A stretch of DNA of 64,000 nucleotides from Acidobacteriota bacterium (GTDB lineage Bacteria; Acidobacteriota; Vicinamibacteria; Vicinamibacterales; UBA2999): positions 1 through 64,000 of the forward strand of contig JAGNJW010000020.1 of NCBI GenBank assembly GCA_018000455.1, read 5' to 3'. A model generated the notes under the pieces. The model was not told where the DNA came from, searched no databases, and worked only from the letters and a program-made list of their open reading frames with translations. The position numbers and the translations under genes are program-made. Positions 52,945-62,461 of this stretch are shown here, piece by piece. Numbering within the stretch: the first letter of the stretch is position 1; every line of letters begins with the position of its first letter.

Positions 52945-54972
52945 ATGTTCTGGTACACCCGCCGCCTCGACTCCGGTCTCGTCGTGATGCATGCGAGGCC
53001 CGAGCATGCCGAGCAGCTCGAGGCGCTGCAGCCGGTGTGCTTCCCCACCCTCGCCGACGAGGAACGCTTCAAGGCGCGGCACTACCGCAAGCACCTCGAG
53101 ATCTTCGACGAGGGCCAGTTCGTGGCGCTCGACGGCGACCGCGTCGTGGGCGCCACCGCCACCATCCGGATGCGTTTCGACTTCGACCACATCGGCCACA
53201 CCTTCGCCGACATCATCCAGGGCGGCTGGCTCACCTCGCACGAGCCCGACGGCGACTGGCTCTACGGCGCCGACATCGGCGTGGATCCGACGTACCGCGG
53301 CCAGGGCCTGGCCACGGCGCTCTACGCCGCGCGTCAGGAACTGGTGTGGCGACGCGGGCTGAAGGGCCAGGTCACCGGCGGCATGCTGCGCGGCTACGGC
53401 GCGGTGAAGCATGAGATGTCGGCTGAGGACTACTACGCCGGCGTCGTGGCGGGCCGCCTCAAGGACGCCACCCTCTCGATGCAGCTCGGGCTCGGCTTCG
53501 AACCGCGGGCGCTGCTCAAGGACTACCTGCAGGATCCGGTCTCGGACAACTACAGCGCGCTCATCGTGCTCGACGCGGCCAAGGACGTCACGGGTGCCTC
53601 GCGCGAACTGGCCGGGCGATACGTGCGCCTGACCACGGCCGTGCCGGGGCCGCGAGCGAAAGCGGTGCTCGAACGGCGCGCCGCCGCGTTGCCCTCCGGG
53701 CTCGGCAAGGCGACCGACGTCGTCGTCGAGCGCGCGCACGGCTCGCTCATCGTCGACGTCGACGGCAATACCTTCATCGACATGGCCAGCGGCATCGGCG
53801 TGACCGGCGTCGGCCACGCTCCGGCGGAGGTCGTCGACGCAGTAGCTGCGCAGACGGCGAAATACCTTCACACGTGTTCCCTGGTGACGACCTACGAACC
53901 GATGGTGCGCCTGGCGGAGGTGCTCAACGAACTGACACCGGGCACGTTCGCGAAGAAGACCATCTTCGCCAACAGCGGCGCCGAGGCGGTCGAGAACGCG
54001 GTGAAGCTCGCGCGCAAGGCCACGGGCCGTCCCGCTGTCATCTGTTTCGAGGGCGGCTATCACGGCCGCACGCTCCTCACGCTCACGCTGACGAGCAAAT
54101 ACGGGCTCTTCAAGAGCGGTTTCGGTCCGTTCGCGTCCGACATCGTGCGCCTGCCGATTCCCCACGTCTATCGCACGCCGGCCGGGATGACCGAAGAGCA
54201 GTACGTGGATTTCGGTATCCGCCAGCTCGAGCAGGCGCTCGTCGCCCAGGTCGAGCCGTCGGCCGTCGCCGCCGTCATCATCGAGCCGGTGCAAGGCGAG
54301 GCCGGCTTCATCCCGGTGCCGCCGCGGTTTTTGGGACGCCTCCGTGAGCTGTGCACCGAGCACGGCATCGTGATGATCGCCGATGAAGTGCAGTGCGGCA
54401 TGGGCCGTACCGGCCGCGTCTTCGCCAGCGAACACTACGGACTGGTGCCGGATCTGGTCGTTTCGGCCAAGTCGCTTGGCGGCGGCATGCCGATCGGCGC
54501 CGTCACCGGGCGCGCCGACATCATGGATGCCGCCCATCCGGGCGGCGTCGGCGGCACCTACGGCGGTAATCCGGTGGCCTGCGTCGCGGCGCTGGCGGCC
54601 GTCGAGTTGATTCGCCAGCCGGCGTTCCTGGCCCACGCGCGGCATCTCGGCGACGTCATGCGCGAGGTGATGACAGGCTGGCAACGCGCTCACCCGATCG
54701 TGGGTGATGTGCGCGGCCTGGGTCCGATGATGCTGGTCGAGTTCGTGAAAGACCGGCACGGCAAGGCGCCGGCGACGCCCGACGACACGCTCGCCATCGT
54801 CAAGGGCACGGTGGCGCGCGGCGTGGTGCTGATGCGGGCCGGCCTCTACAGCAACGGCGTCAGGCTGCTGCCGCCGCTCACCATGCCCGAAGACATGTTG
54901 CGCGAGGCGCTCGAGGCGCTCGGCGCCTCGGTCGCCGTGGTCTCGGAACGCCTGATGACGACCTCCGCCTAG
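52945..54972 (+). CDS. GNAT acetyltransferase fused to class III aminotransferase
   Basis: A 675-residue fusion. Residues about 1-205 are a GNAT domain (YGADIGVDPTYRGQGLATAL with the acetyl-CoA RGQGLA loop near 118). Residues about 225-670 are a GabT-type class III aminotransferase: FANSGAEAVENAVKLAR near 345, EGGYHGRTLLTLTLTSK near 370, ADEVQCGMGRTG near 480 and the PLP lysine in VSAKSLGGGMPIG at 509. Likely substrates are 4-aminobutyrate or other omega-amino acids, giving a semialdehyde for the downstream dehydrogenase. TAAGAT lies 6 bases before the ATG. It heads a five-gene operon. Confidence 0.88.
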   Translation: MFWYTRRLDSGLVVMHARPEHAEQLEALQPVCFPTLADEERFKARHYRKHLEIFDEGQFVALDGDRVVGATATIRMRFDFDHIGHTFADIIQGGWLTSHEPDGDWLYGADIGVDPTYRGQGLATALYAARQELVWRRGLKGQVTGGMLRGYGAVKHEMSAEDYYAGVVAGRLKDATLSMQLGLGFEPRALLKDYLQDPVSDNYSALIVLDAAKDVTGASRELAGRYVRLTTAVPGPRAKAVLERRAAALPSGLGKATDVVVERAHGSLIVDVDGNTFIDMASGIGVTGVGHAPAEVVDAVAAQTAKYLHTCSLVTTYEPMVRLAEVLNELTPGTFAKKTIFANSGAEAVENAVKLARKATGRPAVICFEGGYHGRTLLTLTLTSKYGLFKSGFGPFASDIVRLPIPHVYRTPAGMTEEQYVDFGIRQLEQALVAQVEPSAVAAVIIEPVQGEAGFIPVPPRFLGRLRELCTEHGIVMIADEVQCGMGRTGRVFASEHYGLVPDLVVSAKSLGGGMPIGAVTGRADIMDAAHPGGVGGTYGGNPVACVAALAAVELIRQPAFLAHARHLGDVMREVMTGWQRAHPIVGDVRGLGPMMLVEFVKDRHGKAPATPDDTLAIVKGTVARGVVLMRAGLYSNGVRLLPPLTMPEDMLREALEALGASVAVVSERLMTTSA

Positions 54973-54987
54973 CTTCCGCTGCAGCCC

Positions 54988-56559
54988 ATGGCGGATCTCG
55001 TCCTCACCAATGCGGTCGTCGTGGCCGGGCGGCATCAGCCTCCGGCGACGACCGTCGTCGTCCGCGACGGGGTCATCGCCACGGTTGGGGACGACCGCGC
55101 AGCCGCGGCGGCCCACCCCGGCGCGCGCACCTTCGACCTTGGCGGGCGCACCGTCGTGGCGGGCTTCAACGACGCGCACGCGCACGTCTGGAAGATCGGC
55201 CACCTGCTCACGACCATGCTCGATCTGCGCGGCGTCGAGAGCCTCGACGCGCTCGTCGCCAAGGTCGCCGCGTTCAGTGAGCGACTGCCCGAGGGCGCGT
55301 GGCTGCTGGGCCGTGGCTTCAACGAGGCGACGATGAGCGAGCGCCGCATGCCGTCGCGCCACGATCTCGACCGGGCCGCGCCGGATCGGCCCGTCGTGCT
55401 CACGCGCACCTGCGGCCATATCTACGCCGCCAACTCGGCGGCGCTGACACTAGCGGGCATCACGGCGGCGACCGCACCGCCGGTCGGCGGCGACATCGAC
55501 CGGAGTGCAGACGGGACGCCGACCGGTGTGCTGCGTGAAACGGCGATGGGGCTCATCACCAGGGCCATGCCACCACCGAGCGACGACGACTACGAACGCA
55601 TGATCGCCGCGGCCCTTCGCCATCAGCTGTCACGTGGCATCACCATGTCGTCGTGCTGCGGGGTCACGCCGCAGCTGCTCGCGGTCTATCGCGCCATGGA
55701 CGACGGCGGCCGCCTGCCGGCCCGCATGAACGTGATGCCATTTCGTCGCGTCGACGGCGTGGCGGCGCCGCTGCCGCTGCCGGCGCTGCACCGCTCGTCC
55801 ATGCTGCACGTCGACACGGTGAAATTCCTGGCCGACGGCGGCCTGAGCGGCGCCACCGCCGCGCTCAGCGTGAACTACCGGCACGCCCCGCACAAGGGGC
55901 TGCTGCGCTTCGACCACGACGAGCTGGCGGCGCTGTGCCGCGAGAGTCACGACGCCGGCTGGCGCATCGCCACCCACGCCATCGGCGACGTGGCCATCGA
56001 GCAGATGCTCGACATTTACGAGGCCCTCGGCCCGCGGCGCCATGGCGGCGGCCACCGTCTCGAGCACCTCGGTCTGCCGAGCGCCCCGCAGCTGGCGCGG
56101 GCGGCGCGTCTGGGCGTCGTCGCTGCGCCGCAGTCGATCTTCCTCTACGAACTGGGGCGCAACTTCCGCGACTACCTGCCCGACGCGTTGCTGCCGCGGT
56201 GCTATCCGCTACGCGCGATGCTCGACGCCGGCATCACCGTGGCGCTGTCATCGGATGCGCCGGTGGTCGAGAACGACAATCCGCTGGCCGGCATGACGGC
56301 AGCCATCACGCGGTGCGACCGCGCCGGCGTGCCGCTCGGGCCCGAGCAGGCCATCACCGCCGCCGAAGCCCTCGACGCCTACACCCGTGGCGGCGCCGTC
56401 TCGGTCGACCTCGAGCACGAGCTCGGGACCATCGCTCGAGGCTACCGGGCCGACCTCGCAGTGCTCTCCGGTAATCCCCTCACCACGCCGCCCGAGGCCC
56501 TGTCGGGGCTCACCGTGGACATGACGATGCTGGGCGGCACAGTCGCCTACGAACGCTGA
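54988..56559 (+). CDS. YtcJ-like amidohydrolase
   Basis: A 523-residue metal-dependent hydrolase of the amidohydrolase 3 family. The metal motif is VVAGFNDAHAHVWK near residue 57, with later metal histidines in RIATHAIGDVAIEQ near 327 and GHRLEHLG near 354, and the catalytic aspartate in TVALSSDAPVVENDNPLAGM near 416. The C-terminal beta-sandwich GTIARGYRADLAVLSGNPL is typical. It cleaves a C-N bond of an unknown amide or lactam. It is second in the operon; the next gene overlaps its stop by one base. Confidence 0.86.
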   Translation: MADLVLTNAVVVAGRHQPPATTVVVRDGVIATVGDDRAAAAAHPGARTFDLGGRTVVAGFNDAHAHVWKIGHLLTTMLDLRGVESLDALVAKVAAFSERLPEGAWLLGRGFNEATMSERRMPSRHDLDRAAPDRPVVLTRTCGHIYAANSAALTLAGITAATAPPVGGDIDRSADGTPTGVLRETAMGLITRAMPPPSDDDYERMIAAALRHQLSRGITMSSCCGVTPQLLAVYRAMDDGGRLPARMNVMPFRRVDGVAAPLPLPALHRSSMLHVDTVKFLADGGLSGATAALSVNYRHAPHKGLLRFDHDELAALCRESHDAGWRIATHAIGDVAIEQMLDIYEALGPRRHGGGHRLEHLGLPSAPQLARAARLGVVAAPQSIFLYELGRNFRDYLPDALLPRCYPLRAMLDAGITVALSSDAPVVENDNPLAGMTAAITRCDRAGVPLGPEQAITAAEALDAYTRGGAVSVDLEHELGTIARGYRADLAVLSGNPLTTPPEALSGLTVDMTMLGGTVAYER

Positions 56560-58001
56560 TGACATCCAACAAGCAACTGATCGACGGCCAGTGGTGTGAC
56601 GCCGCGAACGGCGGCACCTGGGACGTGCTGAATCCGGCCACCGAAGAGGTCGTCGCTACCGTCCCATACGGCGCGGCCGAGGACTGCGAGCGGGCCATCG
56701 ACGCGGCGGCGCGCGCCTTCATCGACTGGAGCCGCACGACGCCCTACGAACGCGGCGCCGTGCTCGATCGCACGGCCGCGCTCATCCGCGCCGAGGCCGA
56801 CACGCTGGCCAGAACGACCGTGCTCGAAAGCGGCAAGCCGCTGGTGCAGGCGCGGGGCGAGTGGCTGGCCGCGGCTGACCTCTTCGAGTGGTTCGCCGAA
56901 GAGGGCAAACGCGCCTACGGGCGTATCATCCCGGCGCGGACGCCGTCCAAGCGCCTGCTGGTGCTCAAGCAGCCGCTCGGCGTGGTCGGCCTCATCACGG
57001 CGTGGAACTTCCCGGCCTGGAACATCGCGCGGGCCGGCGGCGCGGCGCTCGCCGCCGGCTGCACCATCGTCGTGCGGCCTTCGGAGTACACGCCGCTCTC
57101 CGGCATGCAGGTCGCGCGGCTCCTCACCGAGGCGGGCGCGCCGGCCGGGGTGGTCAATCTCGTCAACGGCGACCCCGGCCCGATGGGCCAGGCCATGCTG
57201 GCGCATCCGTCGGTGGCCAAGATCCACTTCACGGGCAGCACGCGCGTCGGCCGATTGCTGATGGACGGCGCGTCGAAGACCGTCACGCGTCTGTCGCTCG
57301 AACTGGGCGGCAACGCGCCGGTGCTCGTCTTCCCGGACGTCGACCTCGACCAACTGGTGGCCGGGGCCACGGCGGCCAAGTTCCGCAACGGCGGGCAGGT
57401 GTGCGTGGCGCCGCAGCGCTTCCTGGTCTCGAAGGGTGCCGCGGCAGGGTTCACCGATCGTCTGGCCGCAGCCGCCGGTGCGCTGAAGGTCGGTGACGGC
57501 CTCGATCCGGCCACCCAGGTCGGACCGCTCATCAACGCGCGGCAACGCGATCGGGTCGAGGCGCTGGTGGCTGCCGCGCGCACCCACGGCGGCCACGTCG
57601 CCGTGGGTGGCCAGCGTCCGGCCGACCACGACCGAGGCTACTTCTATCAGCCCACGGTCGTCGCCAACGTCCTTCCCGACGCCCCGCTCTCGCGCGAGGA
57701 GATCTTCGGCCCGGTGTTGCCGGTCAGCACCTTCGACGGCGTCGACGAGGCGATCGCGCTCGCCAACCGCACGCGCTACGGCCTGGCCGCCTACGTCTGG
57801 ACGAACCATCTGCCGACGGCGCTACGGGTGGCCGAGCGCCTCGAGTTCGGGCTCGTCGGCATCAACGAGTGGACGCCGCAGGCCACCGAAGCGCCGTTCA
57901 CCGGCTGGAAGGAGAGCGGGCTCGGCCGCGAGTCGGGTGCCGAGGGCCTCGAGGAGTATCTCGAGACCAAGCTCGTGGCCATCGGCGGAGTGCCGCGATG
58001 A
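56559..58001 (+). CDS. NAD(P)-dependent aldehyde dehydrogenase (semialdehyde type)
   Basis: A 480-residue aldehyde dehydrogenase. Key motifs are GLITAWNFPAWNIARAGGAALAAGC near residue 145, FTGSTRVGRLL near 224, the catalytic glutamate in LSLELGGNAPVLVF near 250 and the catalytic cysteine in GGQVCVAPQRF near 284. It should oxidise a semialdehyde such as succinate semialdehyde, which fits the aminotransferase upstream. The start overlaps the amidohydrolase stop (TGATG) and its own stop overlaps the permease start (ATGA). Confidence 0.9.
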   Translation: MTSNKQLIDGQWCDAANGGTWDVLNPATEEVVATVPYGAAEDCERAIDAAARAFIDWSRTTPYERGAVLDRTAALIRAEADTLARTTVLESGKPLVQARGEWLAAADLFEWFAEEGKRAYGRIIPARTPSKRLLVLKQPLGVVGLITAWNFPAWNIARAGGAALAAGCTIVVRPSEYTPLSGMQVARLLTEAGAPAGVVNLVNGDPGPMGQAMLAHPSVAKIHFTGSTRVGRLLMDGASKTVTRLSLELGGNAPVLVFPDVDLDQLVAGATAAKFRNGGQVCVAPQRFLVSKGAAAGFTDRLAAAAGALKVGDGLDPATQVGPLINARQRDRVEALVAAARTHGGHVAVGGQRPADHDRGYFYQPTVVANVLPDAPLSREEIFGPVLPVSTFDGVDEAIALANRTRYGLAAYVWTNHLPTALRVAERLEFGLVGINEWTPQATEAPFTGWKESGLGRESGAEGLEEYLETKLVAIGGVPR

Positions 58002-59368
58002 GTCAGGCCGAGGCGGCCGGCGACGGCGCACACGTCGTACCGGCACTGGGGCGGTGGGACCTCGTCCTGCTCAAGATCGTCGCCATCGTCAATCTCAACA
58101 ACGTGCCGGCCACCGCCGTCTTCGGCTGGTTCTCGCTGGTACTGTGGCTGCTGGCCTTCCTGTTCTTCATGGTGCCATCGGCGATTGCCGTCATCGTGCT
58201 CAGCCGGCGCTATCCTGGCGAGGGCGGCCTGTATGTGTGGATCCGCCAGAGTTTCGGCGACGCGCACGGGTTCCTCGCCGGCTGGTGCTACTGGGCCACC
58301 AATCTGTTCTACGTGCCGGTGCTGCTCGTCTACATGGCCGGCATCTTCGCCTTTGCCGGCGGCGAGAGTCGGGCCGAGGCCCTGGCCGGCTCGCGCTCCT
58401 TCGTCGCCATCCTGGCGTTCGGCTGGCTCATCTTCATGACCGTGGCCAACATCCGTGGCGCGGCGGTCGGCAAGTGGATCCACAACGTCGGCGGGATGAG
58501 CAATCTCGTGAGCGTCGTCCTGGTGCTCGTGGCGGCCGGCGCCGCTCTTGCCGCCGGTGTGCAGGCCGAAGTGCCGGCCATCTCCGGCGTGACCTGGGAG
58601 ACGGCCACGAGTTTCGCGGTGATGTGCAACGCGCTGGTCGGCGTGGAACTTGCTTCGACGATGGGCGACGAGATCCGCGATCCCCGGCGCGACCTGGCGC
58701 CGGCCATCGCCATCGCCGGCGTCGTCTCCATCCTGTCGTACGTGCTGACGACCGCCGCCGTGCTGCTGCTCGTGCCGGTGAACGAGGTGGGCGTGCTGCA
58801 GGGCATCATGCAAGCGATCGGCGTCGGCGCCGACGCCGCCGCTGCCGCCTGGATCGTGACGCCGCTGGCCCTGCTCATGGGTCTGGCCATCGGCGGGGCG
58901 GCCTCGGCTTGGTTCGCCGGCTCGGCCCGCGTGCCCTTCGTCGCCGGCCTGACCAGTGCTCTTCCCGAGCCACTCGGTCGCGTGCATCCGGTCTACAAGT
59001 CGCCGCACGTGGCCCTCATCGTGACGGCGGGCTGCTGCGCCCTCTTCACCGGCATCTCGTTCGTGGGCTCGTCGGTGAACGAAGCCTACCAGGTGCTGCT
59101 GAAGTCGGCCGTCATCATGCAGATGGTCCCCTTCTCGTATCTCTTCCTGACCCTCGCCAAGACGGAGGGCGTGGCCGGGTGGGCACGCGCGGCCGGTGTC
59201 GTCGGCCTCGCGACCACGCTCTTCGGCCTCGTCGTGGCCTTTCTCCCGACGTCGGATGTTGCCAACGTGTGGAGCTTCGAACTCAAACTCATGGCCGGTG
59301 TCGCCGGCCCCATCGGCCTCGGCTGGTTCCTGCACAGCCGCTCGACCCGTCACGGAGCTGCCTCATGA
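57998..59368 (+). CDS. APC-family amino acid permease
   Basis: A 456-residue transporter with twelve membrane segments, of the glutamate/GABA-antiporter-like branch. LKIVAIVNLNNVPATAVFGW opens TM1 and FMVPSAIAVIVLSRRYPGEGGLYVW the TM2-3 region. The substrate is probably an amino acid used by this operon. Coupled by ATGA overlaps at both ends to the aldehyde dehydrogenase and the M28 peptidase genes. Confidence 0.87.
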   Translation: MSQAEAAGDGAHVVPALGRWDLVLLKIVAIVNLNNVPATAVFGWFSLVLWLLAFLFFMVPSAIAVIVLSRRYPGEGGLYVWIRQSFGDAHGFLAGWCYWATNLFYVPVLLVYMAGIFAFAGGESRAEALAGSRSFVAILAFGWLIFMTVANIRGAAVGKWIHNVGGMSNLVSVVLVLVAAGAALAAGVQAEVPAISGVTWETATSFAVMCNALVGVELASTMGDEIRDPRRDLAPAIAIAGVVSILSYVLTTAAVLLLVPVNEVGVLQGIMQAIGVGADAAAAAWIVTPLALLMGLAIGGAASAWFAGSARVPFVAGLTSALPEPLGRVHPVYKSPHVALIVTAGCCALFTGISFVGSSVNEAYQVLLKSAVIMQMVPFSYLFLTLAKTEGVAGWARAAGVVGLATTLFGLVVAFLPTSDVANVWSFELKLMAGVAGPIGLGWFLHSRSTRHGAAS

Positions 59369-61551
59369 CCTCCTCGCTCCCGTCCGTGTTCCGCCTCGCG
59401 ATGCTCGCCACTGTCGTGGCCCTCGGCAGCAGCGCCGTGCCCGCCGCCCGTCAGGCGCCCCAAGCGCCCCAGGCGCCCCAGGCGCCGATGCGGGGCTACA
59501 CTCCCCTCGGGGCCGCCGCCGAGCGCCAGCTCGAAGCGCGCTTCCGCGCCCTGCCGGCGGCCGACTCGATCCGCACCTGGCACCGGGAGTTCACCAAGGC
59601 GCCGCACGTGGCGACCTCCCCGCGCACGAAGGCGATCGCCGAGTACATCGCCGCGTCGTGGAAGGCGCAGGGCCTCGACGAGGTCGTCATTCGCCGCTAC
59701 GACGTGCTGTCGTCGAATCCCCGCACGGTCTCGGTCGAGATGGTGGCGCCGATCGCCTACACGCCGTCACTGCGGGAGGATCCGATCGCTGAGGATCCGG
59801 ATTCGTCGCAACCGTCCATCAGCGGCGCCTGGACATCGTTCTCTGCGTCCGGCGACGTGACGGCACCGGTCGTCTACGCCAACAGCGGCAATCCCGCCGA
59901 CTACGACGAACTGCGGAAGCACGGCATCGATCCGACGGGCAAGGTCGTCATCGTCCGCTACTCGAATCCCTACAGCTACCGCGGCTTCAAGGCGCTCACT
60001 GCCGAGCGCGAAGGCGCTGCGGCCATGATCGTCTACTCCGATCCCAACGAAGACGGCTACGGCCGGGGTGAGGTCTATCCGAGGGGCCCGTGGGGACCGG
60101 CGAGCCACCTGCAGCGCGGCGGCATCGCCTACGACTACATCGTGCCGGGCGATCCGCTCACGCCGGGCTGGGCTTCGGTCGTGGGCGCCAAACGTATTCC
60201 CGCGGCCGAGGCCGTCTCAATCCCGAAGATCATGGCGCTGCCGATGTCGCATCGCGACATCCAGCCGATTCTCGAGCAGCTTGGCGGCCCCCTGGCCCCC
60301 GACGCGTGGAAAGGCAAGCTTCCGATCGAGTACCGGCTGGGCGGCGAGGCGGCCCGGCTGCACGTGCGCATCGACATGCAGACCGACGTGCAGCCGAACT
60401 ACGTGGTCGAAGGCCGCATCCGCGGCAGCGAGCGACCCGACGAGTGGGTCGTGCTCGGCAACCACCACGACGCCTGGGTCTTCGGCGGGGTCGATCCCTC
60501 GAGCGGCACGGCCGCCATGATGGAACTCACGAAAGCGCTCGGCGCACTGGCCAAGGACGGGATCCGGCCGAAGCGCACGATCGTCTTCGGCGCCTGGGAC
60601 GGCGAAGAGGTCACCCTGACCGGCTCCACCGAGTGGGGCGAGCAGTTCAAGGACGAGCTCACGCGCAAGGCCGTCGCCTACTTGAACGTCGACTCCGCCG
60701 CCTCGGGCCCGAATCTCGAGCTCTCCGCCGTCGGCACCCTGGCGCCGATGATCGTCGACATCACGCGCGACCTCACGACGCCGACGGGCGCCTCGCTCTA
60801 CGAGGCCTGGCGCGCGGCCGGCAGCGGCGGCGGCAGCATCACGTCTGGCGCCCGTACGGACGGCGAGCTGGTCGTGACGCGCATCGGCAGCGGCTCCGAT
60901 CACACGGTCTTCATCAACCACCTCGGCGTGCCAGTCGTGGACATGAGCTTCAACGGGCCGTACGGCGTCTACCACTCGGCCTACGACAGCCACCACTGGG
61001 TGTCGACGATCGGCGACCCGGGGTTCAACTACGCGCACCTGATGACCCAGCTCTGGGGCACGATGGCGCTGCGCCTGGCCAACGCGGAGCTACTGCCCTT
61101 CGACGTGCCGAGCTATGCCGGCGCCGTCGACACCTTCATCGGCCACCTCGCCGACATCCCGCAGGCCGCCACGACCCTCGACACGGCGCCGCTCGTCGCT
61201 TCCGTGCGGCGGCTCGCCGCCGCCGGGACGACGCTGACCTCGCGGATGGATCGGGCGCTGGCCGCCGGGCCGGTGCCGCGAGCGACCGCCGACGCCGTCA
61301 ACCGTGAGCTCATCGCCTTCGAGCGGACATGGCTGCACGAGCCGGGCATTCCCGGCCGCGCCTGGTTCAAGCACTTGCTCTATGCGCCGCGCTACACCTA
61401 CGCGGCGATGAGCCTGCCGGGCGTCACCGAAGCGGCCGAGGCCGGTGACTGGGCGCGGGCCCAAGCGCAGCTGGCACTGCTGGTTGCGAAGGCGGACGCC
61501 AATGCCGCGCGCGTCGACCGTGCCGTGCGCCTGCTCGACAGCGCACGCTGA
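59365..61551 (+). CDS. Exported M28 carboxypeptidase (GCPII-like)
   Basis: A 728-residue zinc peptidase of the glutamate carboxypeptidase II type. A signal peptide (residues 1-29) is followed by a QAP repeat tract, a PA domain (about 165-270), the M28 catalytic domain with zinc ligands in GNHHDAWVFGGVDPSSGTAAM near 368, FGAWDGEEVTLTGS near 408, NVDSA and YHSAYDSHHW near 536, and a C-terminal transferrin-receptor-like helical dimerisation domain. It would release C-terminal residues from peptides in the periplasm. It closes the operon. The frame upstream to 57493 is a shadow of the dehydrogenase gene. Confidence 0.9.
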   Translation: MTSSLPSVFRLAMLATVVALGSSAVPAARQAPQAPQAPQAPMRGYTPLGAAAERQLEARFRALPAADSIRTWHREFTKAPHVATSPRTKAIAEYIAASWKAQGLDEVVIRRYDVLSSNPRTVSVEMVAPIAYTPSLREDPIAEDPDSSQPSISGAWTSFSASGDVTAPVVYANSGNPADYDELRKHGIDPTGKVVIVRYSNPYSYRGFKALTAEREGAAAMIVYSDPNEDGYGRGEVYPRGPWGPASHLQRGGIAYDYIVPGDPLTPGWASVVGAKRIPAAEAVSIPKIMALPMSHRDIQPILEQLGGPLAPDAWKGKLPIEYRLGGEAARLHVRIDMQTDVQPNYVVEGRIRGSERPDEWVVLGNHHDAWVFGGVDPSSGTAAMMELTKALGALAKDGIRPKRTIVFGAWDGEEVTLTGSTEWGEQFKDELTRKAVAYLNVDSAASGPNLELSAVGTLAPMIVDITRDLTTPTGASLYEAWRAAGSGGGSITSGARTDGELVVTRIGSGSDHTVFINHLGVPVVDMSFNGPYGVYHSAYDSHHWVSTIGDPGFNYAHLMTQLWGTMALRLANAELLPFDVPSYAGAVDTFIGHLADIPQAATTLDTAPLVASVRRLAAAGTTLTSRMDRALAAGPVPRATADAVNRELIAFERTWLHEPGIPGRAWFKHLLYAPRYTYAAMSLPGVTEAAEAGDWARAQAQLALLVAKADANAARVDRAVRLLDSAR

Positions 61552-61564
61552 CCGTGGCACACGC

Positions 61565-62182
61565 CTACCGCCGCGACGGCGTCACCGGCTTGTGCTCGAA
61601 GCGGAAGCCGAGGCTGACGGTGGCCAGTACGACCGTGTCGCGCCGCCCGTCGCTCAGGACGAATAGCGCGCGCACATCGGGCCGAACCGTCGCCGTGCGC
61701 GACAGCGCCACATCGACGCCGGTGCCGACGACCAACGTCGGATCGGTGAACGTGCGGTTCTGGCTGATCGCGCCGGGACCCTGATCCGGACCGAGACGGC
61801 GCCGATAGAACTCCGGGATCGACGCGGCGTCAGCGCCGTCGAACGTGCGGCGATGGAAGCCGATGCCGGCCGCCACGTAGGGCACAGCGGTGTCGCGCGT
61901 GCCGCCGAGGCCGACGAGAGCGGTCAACTCGGCGGCATAGGCTCCGGGGTGCGGCCCCCGGTCCATCCAGCGCCCCGCCGTCTGCAAGGCGAAGTGCGCC
62001 GTCAACTCGAACAGCGCCTCACCCCCGAAGACGCCATGCGTCGCCTCGTTCGCGCGCGACACGCCGGCCGTGACGGCGAGTGCCGTGGCCTTTCCGTCCT
62101 GCGAGTCGTCCTGGGCCGCCACCGGGGCCGCCGATACCACGATCACCGCTGCCACCATCGCGCCGAGCAGTTGTCGTCTCAT
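61565..62182 (-). CDS. Exported protein with beta-barrel character
   Basis: A 205-residue protein with a signal peptide (MRRQLLGAMVAAVIVVSAAP then VAAQD). Alternating strands such as AVTAGVSRANEATHGVFGGE, TAVPYVAAGIGFHRR and TVVLATVSLGFRFEHK with a terminal aromatic residue region suggest an outer-membrane barrel of about eight strands. The function is unknown. GAGG lies six bases before 62182; the ATG at 62188 is an alternative. Confidence 0.6.
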   Translation of the reverse strand: MRRQLLGAMVAAVIVVSAAPVAAQDDSQDGKATALAVTAGVSRANEATHGVFGGEALFELTAHFALQTAGRWMDRGPHPGAYAAELTALVGLGGTRDTAVPYVAAGIGFHRRTFDGADAASIPEFYRRRLGPDQGPGAISQNRTFTDPTLVVGTGVDVALSRTATVRPDVRALFVLSDGRRDTVVLATVSLGFRFEHKPVTPSRR

Positions 62183-62461
62183 GCTCATCCTCGGAATCCC
62201 GGGGTCAGGCCGAACTGGGCCACCCATCGGCGGCCAAGCCGTTGGCCCGGCCGCGCTGCACTCGGAACCCACCGACACCTCACGTCAGTGGACGTTCCAA
62301 AGCCATGCCAACGACCGACGTGGGCCCGCGCTCAAGGTTCACCGCGATTGCGGCCGGCCGCGGAGCCCGCGATGCGGAAAGATCCCCGACCGCCGGCAGC
62401 GGGAGGGGCCAGGCCCGGCTTGGTCGTGCAGAGGTCCCGGCGGGCTGCTAAGCTCTCGTTC

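Noticed and set aside
57493..59364. Upstream extension of the M28 peptidase frame
   Set aside because: The extra 624 codons lie on the dehydrogenase and permease genes in another frame and are arginine-rich shadow sequence. The ATG at 59365 opens a normal signal peptide and overlaps the previous stop.
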